DNA of 64,000 nt, taken from positions 42,501 to 106,500 of the forward strand of contig VCJN01001719.1 in the NCBI GenBank assembly GCA_006384855.1, read 5' to 3'. A program made the translations under genes and the position numbers. Below the pieces are notes generated by a model. The model saw only the letters and a list, made by a program, of their open reading frames with translations, had not been told where the DNA came from and ran no database searches. Every line of letters begins with the position of its first letter. Positions within the stretch are counted from its first letter, which is position 1. Positions 12,045 through 23,345 of the stretch are shown piece by piece. The DNA is from Tetraselmis striata (taxonomy: Eukaryota; Chlorophyta; Chlorodendrophyceae; Chlorodendrales; Chlorodendraceae).

Positions 12045-12600
12045 GACTACCAGGCGCGAGTAGTCGCCTGTATGTATCGCGCCTAACGTTAGGCGTCACA
12101 ATACTTTAAACTTAGCGGTAGGGATGAGTACGGCAGCGGAGCCCTGCATCAAAGTACTATAGCGAGTAGCGGGTACTCGGTAGTCACGAGTGCACAAAGT
12201 ACGAGACGAGTACACGAGTCACTGTACTTTACGGGAATCGCCGCCCTTCATATCTGCTATTAGGCGCGCGCCTCCTCACGAGTACGCGCGGAAGATACCC
12301 GCGTGATGACGAGTGATGATGACGAGCATGCGGGGCAGTACGGTACTGGTCGATACACAACAAAGGCTGCAAAAATGCAATACACGGTAGTCACGGTTGG
12401 TTTTGTGATTTAATAAAGGTGAGGTGCCAGGCTGGATCAGCGGCCAATGAGCGTCGAGCTTCGGGGTGTGGTTAAGCGGACATGGGCGCGCCTACTCCAA
12501 GCTGGCAAATTTAACGTCAAGGCACCGGACATTTTCGGATTTATGGCGGAGGGGTCGGCAACTGCATAAAGTATTAGGGAAATACTAGAAATTTAATAAT
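12045..12600. other. No gene seen; gtac/gag-rich low-complexity stretch
   Basis: Rich in cgagtac/gtactcg words, with no long open frame and no recognisable motif. It lies inside the possible TIR-bounded element. Confidence 0.4.
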
Positions 12601-12613
12601 TACAATGGGTCTA

Positions 12614-13478
12614 CTACCGCCCCCGGCCCGTGCCCGCCCCCCGTGGCCTGCGGCCGGCTGGCTCCGCTGCCGCCGGCCTCTTCCTGGCGCCGGCACGTGG
12701 TGTTATGCCCGCTGTCGGCTCGGGTGCTGACTGCCCCTTAATCTTGTTGCCCGCAGATACTTCTGCGGGCATGCTATTCATGGCAGCTGCTGCCATCTGC
12801 TGCGCCCCGCGGCTAGGGAGCTTGTTTGACGGGGCGGGCATGATGCCGCCGCGCGCTCCCGTTGCGCTTGCTTCCTCTGGCGTCCAGCCTGCATCCTCGC
12901 AGTAGCGTCCTGAAGCGCCGGGGATCTAGCCGCACGGGGAACATGAGCTCGTCGAGCGAGCGGGGGAGGGGGGCTGTAGCCGGTAGACAGGTCTTGCACC
13001 GGAGCGCCGTTCTGGTCGATTCCAGACTGCGGTTGTGATGAAAGGAAAAACACTTAGTCGCCGACACTCGCTCGGGCAGCGACAACATCAGCAGCTAGCT
13101 ACACGATGAGCAGGTAAACCGGCCGGCAAGCGCACCTTTGCACTAGGGATGCAAAGAACCCTTGTTGCATGCGTCGGCTTCATCGATTTAAGCAAGGCAG
13201 CTTGCTCCTCCTCCACGGTCAATTAGGGTGGGCAGACGGGCCGTTCAGCTTGACCAGTCAAAAACGCTCGACGTGTCATCGGCGCTGATTGTCGTGAGGT
13301 AGTAGCGCAGGGGCGGGCCGCGCGGGACAGGCGGGGGCTCGCGTGCTCCTCTCGGCAGCATGATATCTTCCCACGACGCGTCATCCGTCCCGGCAGCGGC
13401 ATGGAAGGTGCTGACGGAGGCCATGGTGGCACGGGGGGCGAGCAGGGCGATCTGCTCTTCATGCGAAGCGGTCAGCAT
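12614..13478 (-). CDS. Possible small spliced gene of unknown function
   Basis: Read on the minus strand, a TATAAA sequence at about 13545-13552 precedes an ATG at 13478. That frame opens with LTASHEEQIALLAPRATM, contains AAAGTDDASWEDIMLPR and runs to VFDW. A good acceptor (cctttcatcacaaccgcag) near 13027 could join a downstream Pro/Arg-rich part that ends in a basic tail at 12614 (RGAGTGRGR). No family is recognised. It may be an accessory gene of the surrounding mobile element, and the exon joins are uncertain. Confidence 0.3.
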
Positions 13479-14699
13479 AAATAGGCGAAGAGGAAGTGCC
13501 GAAGAGTGAAAGTGCGCGCGCGGCTGGTGGCTCATCACGTACTTTATATCATTGCATCAGTCTCGAGTAGTAATGGTACCTCGGTACCCGGGGCGTCACA
13601 ATAACATTATCAATGACACTATGATGCATCTGCTGTTGTATGTAATGCACAACGCGTTTCACATTAATCTTATTGCTGAACAGATTACATGCATATCAAC
13701 ATACATACCACAAATGACATGAAATTCACAAAAGTACAGATGTGTATAACGGCAAAGACAAATGCAAACTTTTGTGTCAACATCGGTTCACAATAATATA
13801 CTTGCTTGCTCGCGACGATACTGCAGTACACCGCGGCATCCATGCGTAACATTGACCCATGTTGTCAGTATCAAAAAAAATGTTGTGAGTGTGTCAGGAA
13901 AATTAGTGAAGCAGGCATGTGCAAGCATAATGCAGATTGGCCATGTTTCGTAAGATAGTATTGCTTAACATTACATTTGGAAACCCCAGACCCAACCGAC
14001 GCCTATATGTATCATGCGCCTGCCATACTACGCAACTGCTCCCGCAACATATGGATATGCTCAATTCACACACGCCACGGTGGCTGCGTATATGCTACTA
14101 CTGCATGGCATAAACACCGCCATCATCCTCATCGAGGGCGGCGATGTCGTAGGCATGGGAGTGCTTCAAGTAAGAGCACCACCCGTGCCGGGCTGCACTA
14201 TCAGCATCAGCGCAAAGTGCAGGAAAGCAACAACAACATGTAAGATGCTTCAGCAATAATATATCACAGGTGGCCCATCACCTGATCATCCGCCTCGGCA
14301 CAGCGTCACCGGCGGCCCTTTGCCGCCGCCCCCTGCCAGCAGTGCTGATGGCCTCTGTCCATGTATATGTGACAAGTCTGCCATGCACAATCCTACCTGG
14401 GCGGGAAGACAATGTCATGCTGGAAGACAGTGTTGATCGGGCCCTCCCACAGTCCAATGCTCATAGGCGTTGATAGCACGCATCTCCAACTGCAAACACA
14501 ACGGGTGGCGAAGTCATCGCGCTGTTTTTGAGGTGGCGCTCAGCGACAACGAAATAAGTTACCTTGACCTACAAGCTACGGGCAGCTACGGAGGTATTCT
14601 TCGCAGTCTTCATGAACATCGCGGCAGCAAAGGAGATCACTCCGTGCATGAAGTTGCATGACGGCAATTTCCCGATGGATAGAACTGCATGGCAACCTT

Positions 14700-14976
14700 G
14701 ACGCACTGAGTGCTCAATGCATGGAGCACTGCAAACATGGAGATCAAGCAGGGCTTCCGCAACGGCAGCAACCAACAGCCCCAGCACCTGCTCAAGTCCG
14801 GCAAGGCGATGCTCTCCAAGACTGGCCAAGTCACGACGCGCAGCACCTTGATCGCGCACCACCGTGACATGCATGGACCAGCCCATCGTGCACAGCCCCA
14901 CCTGCCCAAGGCAAAGGCGTGTGCCGTGAAGGCAGAGATGGCAGAGAAAGCGGCGACGAAGCGAAGGAAGATGTGA
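14700..14976 (+). CDS. Possible C-terminal exon of an unknown mobile-element protein
   Basis: An open frame with coding-like composition (STANMEIKQGFRNGSNQQ, then LLKSGKAMLSKTG) ends in a strongly basic, nuclear-localisation-like tail (KAEMAEKAATKRRKM) and a TGA at 14974. Upstream, at 14600-14690, another frame holds AVFMNIAAAKEITPCMKLHD. A 137-residue frame on the opposite strand is judged less likely because it lacks such a bounded end. The family is not recognised. Confidence 0.3.
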
Positions 14977-15089
14977 ATGCACTAATTACATCTAGTGAGC
15001 GTGTCCCTTCCCCTTCTCGCCCTTACTGGATTTGCCATAGACAGCCATGTCACATGATGAGCGGCAGGTGCTCGGCTCACCGCTGCCCT

Positions 15090-15975
15090 CAGCCCCCCTC
15101 ACCGATGTTGAACGCCTCGCCTCCCGTTTCCATCGTTGCTTCGCGCCCCGCCCTCCTCTGCGTGAAGTACTTCTTTTCATATGGCCCGCACTTTACCGCA
15201 TCCCAGCTGTCAATGCTGTCGTAGCTTTTCAGAACTGCGTTGATGTGCGGGGCGCTGAATAGTCGCCTTCGCTGGTGTTGTCTGAGATACCCGCTCACTC
15301 TCGCTCCATGCGCTCCTGCCACTCCGTAGCGCGCAGCTTCCGAGCGCGCTCACCCAACTCACGCGCACGCTCTGAGCGCACAGTTCGGAGCGCCTACTGT
15401 TCCAGTTTGACTGCCTCGCTCTTGCCCGGCAGCGCCTCCCACCGGAATACATAGCCACCCGTCTCTATGGGAAGCGGTGGCGGGATTGGTGCGCTGAATC
15501 CTAGCCCATCACATCGCGCAGAGCATCGCTATCGTCCATCGGGTGCATAAAATGCGCCTCGCACAGCGCATGCAGCTCGCGCATTGCGTATACTTTGGGA
15601 TCATCGAGGGCAGTGAGGAAGGGCCACGCCTTTATTTGGATCACTTGGGCCCACTGAGTAGCCAGTTGGCAGCTCCATGTGGTGGACGTGGCCGTTCATG
15701 CGGTCGTACATCGCCTCGGTCACCGCCGAGACCAACGCCTCCTCGCGTACCACTGGTAGGCCGTCTACTGTGGTGGACTTGCCACACTTCCGGCAGAATT
15801 CGGAGGCGGCGGGCTGGTGGCCGAAACGGCCAGAACGCACCGAGCGCAGTTCTCGCGTCGCGCCATATCGTTGGGGCGCTGCGTCGGCGCGAAGGGTTTT
15901 CAGCCTCCAACCCGCTGTAGCATCAACGGACGATGCGAGAGAACAACGTAGGAACTCAAAAATCCGCCACGGCAA
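15090..15975 (-). pseudogene. Degraded ORF with a C-x2-C pair and a charged helix region, mobile-element type
   Basis: One minus-strand reading direction gives sensible protein in pieces. ASEFCRKCGKSTTVDGLPVV and VTEAMYDRMNGHVHHMELPT come from 15640-15860. IETGGYVFRWEALPGKSEAV lies near 15430-15475. A charged, helix-prone stretch (ERARELGERARKLRATEW) and then SAPHINAVLKSYDSIDSWDA end near 15090. Stops and frame changes separate the pieces. It lies between TIR-L and the 16837 TIR. No family is recognised. Confidence 0.35.
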
Positions 15976-16358
15976 CGACCTCAGCTTCCCCTCCCTCTAG
16001 CGATATCGGGTGCGTGTCGGGTGGGATCGGTGCCGAGATGTCTCCGATTATGTTTGGCGTGGGTGGGCTGCAGTGAGCGAGTGAGTGGCGCAAAAAGGGC
16101 GGCGTCCGTACCTGATGCGGCCGAGTGCACAGCCGATGTTGACCACTGTGGGCACCACCTGCCCGACTACCGCCAGTAATGTGTACCCATGGGGTAAGGT
16201 TTGCGCTCCGGGGGGCGTGATGCGCAGTGGCCGCGCGCACTGGGGGCAAGCGCGCTATGTGCAGCTCGGGGTGGGTGAGGAAGTTTGCTGTGTGATGGAC
16301 GCGGTGCGCGCGCGCGGCCCGCATAAAGGATTCTATTTTAGTACAGCAGTACTAGCGC

Positions 16359-16480
16359 AGTGTGGAGTGTGCGACAGTGTGCGCCGCAGTGCGCAGTGTG
16401 CAACAGTGTGCAGTGTGCGACAGTGTGCGCCGCGGTGCGCAGTGTGCAGCAGTGTGCAGTGTGCGACAGCAGCGCATAAC
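16359..16480 (+). repeat. Short tandem repeat of gcagtgtgcgacagtgtgc type
   Basis: Imperfect repeats of (cagtgtg)(cgac/caac/cgcc)agtgtgcgccgc fill this stretch. It is low-complexity satellite. Confidence 0.8.
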
Positions 16481-16794
16481 TAGTTCATGCACGATATCCC
16501 GGTACTGGTGTGAATTACAAAAAAGGCAGTTCCCCAGAATAGAAAATCAACACAGCAAGCCGCCTAAAAGCGGCCTGGTACTGGTACCGGTACTGGTGTG
16601 AATTACAAAAAGGGCAGTTCCGGTACTGGTACGCCGTCATATCACGTACCATTTGCGTACGGGTACTGCCATGGCAGTCATGGCGGCGCGGGTACTCAGC
16701 GCGACCACCGCCGAGATAAGCTGACTGAAAGAGGATATAGGCGCGGTAAGGCGCGGGATGAAACGGAATACAGTAATCGTACAGTAAAATTGAG

Positions 16795-16837
16795 TACCGT
16801 GTTAGGCGCGGTTAGGCGAACCCCGTTTCGACGAGTG
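16795..16837. repeat. Terminal-inverted-repeat candidate, right end R1
   Basis: It ends CGTTTCGACGAGTG, the reverse complement of the left end at 12008, after a ggcgcggttaggcgaacccc string. An element from 12008 to 16837 would be 4.83 kb. No clean target-site duplication is visible in the flanks (ataactacc / ccactgaca), so the two ends may belong to different insertions. Confidence 0.55.
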
Positions 16838-17055
16838 CCACTGACATGACTTTTTTTGATGGTTTCAATACATGGCTGTGTGCAGAAGGTGTTCCATGCC
16901 ATATGCAAGCATAAGACGGAGAGGGGGTGGGGCACTTTTTGGAACCATTATCGACAAATTACAGTAAGCATCAAGGCAACCCACCCACATGGTGGCCCTA
17001 TCCACCCCTCCATGTTAGTAGTGCTATGCGGCCGCTGATCTGATGTATGTGGCTG

Positions 17056-17980
17056 CTACTTGCTGCCATTGTGTGGCAACTCTGCCCTCTTATCACCCAT
17101 GCTACGCAATGCTGTCTTCCTATCTAGCTCATGCAGCTTCTCATCACATTTGGCCTTGGCGCCCCTCATGAGCACTTGGTAAATACCCGGCAGCACGCTC
17201 ACGGGTTTTGCATAGGGGCAAAACAATATTATTGTAGGCAGTATGTAACTCATCATCAATGAGGCCTCCATCTGCATCACCTGCCCATCAGCGCGATGCA
17301 TAATCAGTGGGCACAACATAGCAAGGCAGACATTAAGATAAGGCACGGGGAAGGCAATGAGGCAAGAAGGGGGTGCAAACATGGCAGGGAGCCTCACCTG
17401 ATGACCATCCACACACTGCACACAAGGAGGGGGGTGAACTCCCAAGTAGGGTTCTTTTTCTTGTGTGTGTAATACTCAATATCCATCAAAGCAACAAAGG
17501 CCAGGCAGTAATCACACATAAAGGAAGCGTGATGAGGATGGTCCTCATCCAGAGATCGCATGCCACACAAGTGTCAGAGTTCTGACCGTCTGCAAGGCCA
17601 TTGGCAGCAAGCCACCTGCGCCACGGCAAGGTGACATGATGGAAGCACCATGTTGCAACACGCTTGCCAAGAGAAGATGCACCTCGGCTTCTGGCAGTCC
17701 GACTCCTTGCAGCAAACAATTCCACGCAGCCGTCCAATGCCTCCGATATGGAATCCCGTCCGATTGCCAACTACACGAGCACGGGATGACACGGCAGTGG
17801 CAGTGTCTTGCCTGGCAGCCGGTTGTGTTGGTTGTTCAGTATAGGCGCTGCCATGTGCGACTGCTGGCCCCGGCCAGGGTCCCAGCCACCCCCCCTCGAA
17901 GTCGAGCATAGACTTGGCAAGAATAAGCCGGCCTTCCCATATATAGTGATCTTCATGCAGAAGTCGTTGTCGTCAGCCAT
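17056..17980 (-). CDS. Possible small spliced gene, unknown
   Basis: Candidate exons on the minus strand: an opening MADDNDFCMKITIYGKAGLF from 17980; a middle part with SFMCDYCLAFVALMDIEYYT that ends at a plausible donor (ATCAGgtgagg near 17397); and a last part VLPGIYQVLMRGAKAKCDEK ending at a stop at 17056 (ELPHNGSK). Splice joins between first and middle parts are not settled. I recognise no family. The C-x2-C and basic C-terminus fit a mobile-element protein but prove nothing. Confidence 0.3.
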
Positions 17981-18169
17981 CTTGGCGAAGAGGGGTGAGA
18001 TGGTGGGTTAGGGTGGGCAAGCGGGCGGTGTCTGTCCAGCCCGGCCAAGCGCCGTCCAAGGATATGTCTGGCCTGGATATTAAAGGCGGTGGTGCGGGGC
18101 TGAGCCCCCGCCAGCCGCTCATGCACCGCTCCCAGCCGCCGAGTATTGCTTAAGTACGTGAACATAAAG

Positions 18170-19000
18170 TTGAGGCCACTTACAAAGTGAACCCCCCCCC
18201 TATGTATCTCCGGAAAGCGTATGTAGTACTAAAACATAACATTTAATCGGATCTGCCTAATGTAACGTGTTTACATCTCAACTTAGTGTGGCTCAGCCCC
18301 TCCAAAAAGGCCCATTCCGCCGACTTCGGAGCTGTGGTGACAGTTGCGGCGAGAGTACTTTTTGGTAGGGGCGGCACGGCCGCGCGCATCGCGCGCTCTC
18401 CGCTTAGCATGCGGCGTTACGAATAATTCAACTAATTATTGCAACGCCTCCCGACAACTACTGCGACAGATGAACGAGCTGAAGAGGCGTTGCTCCCAAC
18501 GGGCAAACAACAGCAAGAGCGACGGAAGAGGAAGATCAAGCGATACTATATTAGGTTGTAGTGGGCCACGGGGATCGTGGAAGCCTCGGCTATCCCACTA
18601 CAAAATAGTTAGGAAGTCTACAAGATCCGGCTCGGTTCCGGCTTTTTAATCGCTCCCGCCCACCTCGCCCTATACACGATTAAGCAAGAGGAGTAGGATT
18701 CAGGTATTGGCTGCTCCTCCATAATATTGAACATCGTTGAAGCTTTAGCCGGCACCTCAAACTGATGGCTTAGACTACTATGCGGCTAGGGCCTCTTCGA
18801 GCAAACATTGTAGTGTATACTGTGTTCAATTGAGTGTGGCCCAGCCCCTTCAAAAACATGTCCGATGTGGAGTCCCATAGCACGTCATGGTTGGTTGGTT
18901 GCGTAGATGGCGTCTAGAGAATCCACGGAAAGTATTGGGGAAGGAAAAAGCCTACATACAAGTAGAATTCACTTAGCGCAGGGCCGCGCGGCCCGACGAG
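18170..19000. other. No gene seen; short dispersed repeats
   Basis: It contains two gtgtggc(t/c)cagccccttc strings (18285, 18833) and a ttagccggcacctcaa string (18745) also found at 11316. These are probably mobile-element debris. Confidence 0.4.
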
Positions 19001-19011
19001 GAGGCCGGTAA

Positions 19012-19808
19012 TTGATGACCGACCGGCCTAAAAAGCCTTCCGCCGAAGTCGAAGGGACGGCTTCCGGCGTGTTGACAAAGATAATCGGCGAGGAAAATGT
19101 GCAGTGCTACAAAAATCTTCGCAGTCCACCTCCGCGTCCGGTGGGCGACTATGGCGGCTGGCCGGAGTTCGCGCCACGGGGGGGGGGGGGGGGGGGCTTG
19201 AGGTAGCCGGCGAAGCCGCGCTCCGCAAACTCCTTGAGCAGAGCGAGCATGTGCTCGCCCATACGCCCGCCCTCCTCGACGACGCACGGGACGAAGCTGT
19301 GTCGCCTTGCCAGAACTCAACTACGAGGAGATGGACAGCGCCATGGAGGTGGACACCACCCATGGTGCGGCGGCAGAGACACCATGTATGGCTGACATAT
19401 CCCTCGATTCCCCCCAGCGCTCAACAGTGCACCGCACATTCCGGGAGGGCACACCTAATGGCACCACAAAGAGACTGGCAGACCTTCACCACCGCAGCCA
19501 CCGCAGCCACAGAGTTGCTTGCACAGTCTTCTCCTGCCAGCCAACCCGCAATAGCCGCCAAACTGGCCAGCCTCACAGCGGAGTCCCACCAGCTGCGCAA
19601 CCCACAGCGCCTCTCCATCCAGCTGGAACGTCACCCCACCCAGCCCACCCTAGCTGGCAAAGGCAAGGCAGCCACAACAGCTAAACATAAGAAGAAGCAG
19701 CCCAGGGGGCCGCAGCCGCTCGGACGGCGCCACCCGCAACCGCAGCAGGAGCAAGCCACGCCTCCCTGGCACCCGCGGCTCAAACAACGAATGGGAAGCA
19801 TACGATGA
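19012..19808 (+). other. Unassigned coding-like stretch, possible transposon ORF
   Basis: Overlapping plus frames interrupted by a poly-G run (19179-19197). The last part contains ELLAQSSPASQPAIAAKLAS followed by a Lys/Arg/Pro/Gln-rich tail (TAKHKKKQPRGPQP). It resembles the basic tails of algal transposase-type proteins, but no domain is identifiable. Confidence 0.25.
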
Positions 19809-20039
19809 TGCAGCCCACCCGTCCAACAGCTCGCACCAGTAAGCTGCTGAGCGAGCCACTGCGGCAACAACCAAGCCAGCTGACTCAAGAACACCGCCCA
19901 CCACTACCTTGTGCCCGGTGCAGTTCATACACAACACACACCCGGAAACTCACCACACACACGGAACACACACCGCTGATTCCCACAACCACCACGGGCA
20001 ACACCTACCCAATTACATGTCGGAGGGCACCGCAGCCCC

Positions 20040-20170
20040 CACCAACTATACTAGCCGGCTCAGCGGTGGATAAATACTACATAGTTAAGCACCACATAGC
20101 CATAGCACCACATAGCTCATGTAGTGGATAAATACTACATAAATACTACATAGATAAGCACCACATAGCC
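20040..20170 (+). repeat. Local repeats of caccacatagc and ataaatactacata
   Basis: Short imperfect direct repeats (ggataaatactacat, taagcaccacatagccat) occur two to three times each. Confidence 0.7.
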
Positions 20171-20464
20171 ATTCCAGTCAGCCCCCTTCCCCCATCTCAC
20201 CTTGGTAGCTGCAGACGGGACGCTTCGGCTGCCTAAGCTTGCCTGCTGAGCTTTGAATGGGATAGGCCTCACTTAGGTAGGGACAATAGGGGGGCGCTGC
20301 TGTCCTAGCTTCAGCCCGCATGAAGGAGGAGGGGCTTGCCTGGGCACACTGGAGAATGGCCGTTAGCTTGAGCGGTAACTACACATAGTGTTCCCTACCA
20401 TGGTCAGAGATAGCAGGTCCTAAGAACAACTCAGTCTGGGCCGGTGGACGCCGCATACTAGCAG

Positions 20465-21075
20465 TTGTCATCATTTTCAATTTCAATTTCGCCTTGCCAC
20501 GCGCCTTGGCTGCGACGAACTGGCGTTGACTCTGAACTTGGTTTGCTCATGCACACGCAGGCGCGCCGCATAGCCGGGCTTGACCGCGACGACTTGGGCC
20601 GCGATGGAGTTGCGGAAGACGCATGTGAGAACGGCGCTTCGCACAAGGCGCACCCCCAGCCCCATATGTAGTCAAGCTGCTGCACCATGCCGCATGGGCG
20701 TCCGCAGAACGCAGTCGGTGTACCTCCGTTAAAACAAAGTCGCGCGGGACCCCGGCATTCTGCTCGATGGACATTCAGATAGTAGTGGCGATGCGCGCGA
20801 CGTGCACCTTGTGCCACGCGCCGGCGCGAGCGAGCATGGCAGCGCACAATGTGCCGCTCCAACGCTTCGTCAGTGGCGCCGGGGGATAGGTCGCAGTGTG
20901 GGCACAAGTCCTCGGGCCCCAGCGGGCTGTCGCCGAGGGTTGCGATGCCGCAGCACTTGCGCCGCGCGACGCGGTACGGTTCCGGTTCCGCAGCGTAAGC
21001 TGCAGGAGTGTCGGAAGTTAGGTATGCGACGCTCATGTGGCCAGACTGGGACGGTAGACGTATGCGCTCGGGCAA
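20465..21075 (-). pseudogene. Retroelement fragment with a CCHC-type zinc cluster
   Basis: The minus frame has LCPHCDLSPGATDEALERHI followed by VRCH, that is C-x2-C-x(14)-H-x3-C spacing. After a frame change comes RHKVHVARI, and later VPRDFVLTEV. A zinc cluster followed by an Arg-His helix and then a catalytic-type Glu is the usual order at the C-terminal end of polymerase polyproteins of this kind (compare 7.5-8.4 kb). It is frame-broken. Confidence 0.5.
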
Positions 21076-21199
21076 TGTGGCGGCTTTGTATACATATGTC
21101 GGAAAAAGCGCGGCACTTACGTGTGTGCGACAGATCCGCGGCGACCTTCCTGAGGCCTTTAGTTTCTTCCATAGCGAAGTTCAAGGAGGGCATCTCTGC

Positions 21200-21423
21200 G
21201 GTTGTCTCAGCCGGATAGAGACTGCAAGGACAAACAAAGGTGGGTGTGCAGTGGTGGTGCAAAGGCGAGAGGCTACATTGTTTTTGGAATAGAACAATTG
21301 TTGAACACAACGCTTACCACACGGCAGCATTATACAGTACATATACTCGTAGTCTCAGGTACACATTGCACTAGTACACACAGGTACTAACTCGTAGTAT
21401 ATCGTACTCGTATAATTGTCACA
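21200..21423. repeat. Direct repeat D1, left copy
   Basis: About 218 bp, beginning gtctcagccggatagagact and ending tcgtataattgtcaca. It is almost identical to 21560-21778; I count only a few base differences. Confidence 0.85.
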
Positions 21424-21560
21424 CTACATTCCGCCCCCCCCCTGCGAGAATTCAATTCTCGACATCAGCCGGGTTCGAACTGGTGACCCTTACATCAGGA
21501 TGCTGGCGCCTTGTAACAATTGAGGCGGTATCAATCCGGCTCCGAAACCAGTGCGGCAGT
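21424..21560 (-). other. Spacer between D1 repeats with a tRNA-like B-box
   Basis: On the minus strand the spacer reads ccgcctcaattg, then ggtcaccagttcgaacccggctg, resembling polymerase III A and B boxes. The T-arm does not pair properly, so it is not a tRNA gene. A tRNA-derived SINE head is possible. Confidence 0.3.
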
Positions 21561-21778
21561 CTCAGCCGGATAGAGACTGCAAGGACAAACAAAGGTGGGT
21601 GTGCAGTGGTGGTGCAAAGGCGAGAGGCTACAGTGTTTTTGGAATAGAACAATTGTTGAACACAACGCTTACCACACGGCAGCATTATACAGTACATATA
21701 CTCGTAGTCTCAGGTACACATTGTACTAGTACACACAGGTACTAACTCGTAGTATATCGTACTCGTATAATTGTCACA
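21560..21778. repeat. Direct repeat D1, right copy
   Basis: Second copy of the 218-bp repeat, 356 bp from the first. The arrangement (repeat, 140-bp spacer, repeat) resembles a very short LTR-type element (TRIM) or a recent local duplication. Confidence 0.85.
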
Positions 21779-22019
21779 TCTCGCTGAGGATGAGCATGCT
21801 GGGGGGGCAAATCGAGCGTACCGGTAGTGGTGTCGCCGGCTCTGTCAACCTACTTGCCGACTGGAGCCACGGCAGAGGCCGTGTCGGTCTCCCGCGACTG
21901 GAAATAGTCTTCTCTGTCCTGGCTGGCCTGCCACGCCCGGCGCATTGCGGCGGCGCCAAGGGGCGGGTGGACGTCGTATTTTTACATTTAGTTGAGTACT
22001 AATCTAATCCAGGAAAAGT

Positions 22020-22061
22020 ACCGTATTAAGCGGGGTTAAGCGGATCCCGTTTCGACGAGTG
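22020..22061. repeat. Terminal-inverted-repeat candidate, right end R2
   Basis: It reads ggttaagcggatcccgtttcgacgagtg, the same terminus as R1 and the reverse complement of TIR-L. Pairing TIR-L with R2 would bound 10.05 kb. Confidence 0.55.
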
Positions 22062-22689
22062 TGGGTAACGCGGTGACCGATGTTTCTGCCTCGGGCGGCA
22101 CGCAATTTTTGCCGCACATCGGCGTCTCAGTGCTGAAGCACCACGACTGCCCGCGGTAGATTAATGGTCATGCCGCAGAGGCAGCGGGCAGCCGGTGTCG
22201 ACACCCGCATACCCAAAGGGGAAGGGAGGGGGACAGGAACACAGCAAAGCGCAGCAAGGATACTGCGCTGCAGTTAGCGAGTAATACGATGATACTACGG
22301 GTACAGGTCCGCGGACGTGTATTCCTGTAATGTGCCTCGATGAATTTTGCAACTGCAGTAGGGCCTAAAATTTGCAGCAGATGTAGGGTTGTGGTACGAA
22401 CGAGTACGAGGACAACAGTCCTGGGGGGGGGGGGGGGGGGGAACAGGACAACATGGCGCAGAGTACAGCAAGCAGCGGCAGTCGTGCATGATATTTTCAA
22501 TCGGGCCTCCTGCCAGCATTCGCGACTAGTCGCTATTTCGATCATTATAGTTGGAATGATCTTGAACCATGCCCGCCCGCATTTAAATATTTTTTTACCA
22601 TACTGCCTGTACCCATCGTACAGAAATATGCTGAGACGGGAGCCAAACAAAACCCGCGGAATGAAAAGTGCTACCCGTAGTTAGAAACA

Positions 22690-23060
22690 GTGCTCGAGCG
22701 AGTAAATTGCAAAAATGCTAGTTACAAATCCATCGCTCAAAGCAGCACCCTGTACGAGGATATCGGCGTCAGACCTAGTTCATGTAGGGCTTGGACAGTC
22801 ATGGCATGGGGTCCCACACCTGATTAGGGATTCTCATACCCTACTGTCCTGACTGTTTGTGCTATGTACTAGATGGATTTTTCAATCGTGTATATGATGT
22901 ACGTGTGGGGAAATTACAGGGAGGTACCAAAACGGCATCCACATTCATGCTTGACATCAACTCCATGCATTTTCATTCAATAATCGTCACGCCACAGCTA
23001 TGGCAAGTCTTATTATTTTTATGGTGTAGCCAAGGATAGCATACTATAAATGTATAAACC
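22690..23060. other. No gene seen; repeat remnant
   Basis: It contains acaaatccatcgctcaaagcagcacc, related to acaaatccactgctaaaagtagcac at 7114, so part of the same dispersed element family. No coding signal. Confidence 0.35.
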
Positions 23061-23345
23061 CGTCCATGCCCGTCGGAACTTTGTCGCTAGCCAACCTGCT
23101 CAGTTCCAACATCACCTGCTGCGCACGGCGTGGATTGTTGCCGTGGGTATGCTTGCGTGCATGTTGCCTTGGGCGGCATTCTCTCTGCCGGAGTGCAGAC
23201 GGCCAAGTGTGATGCGTATGCTCGTGCTCATTCCGCATCCTCTTATGTTTCTGCTTCCACTTCGTAGTTGCTGTACTAGACGTTTCTTATTGCCTTTTCG
23301 GGTGTTTTCGCGATCGCCTTTTACAGCTAGCTCGTGTCAATATAT
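23060..23345 (+). mobile_element. 3' end of dispersed element family T (copy 3)
   Basis: More diverged copy. The conserved frame holds HVALGGILSAGVQTAKCDAY and ARAHSASSYVSAST, then a stop. The terminus gcgatcgccttttacagctagctcgtgtcaatat differs slightly from copies 1 and 2. Confidence 0.6.

Noticed and set aside
21470..21535. Possible tRNA gene between the D1 repeats
   Set aside because: The B-box resembles a T-loop but its flanks do not pair and no anticodon stem is convincing; kept only as a SINE-like hint.
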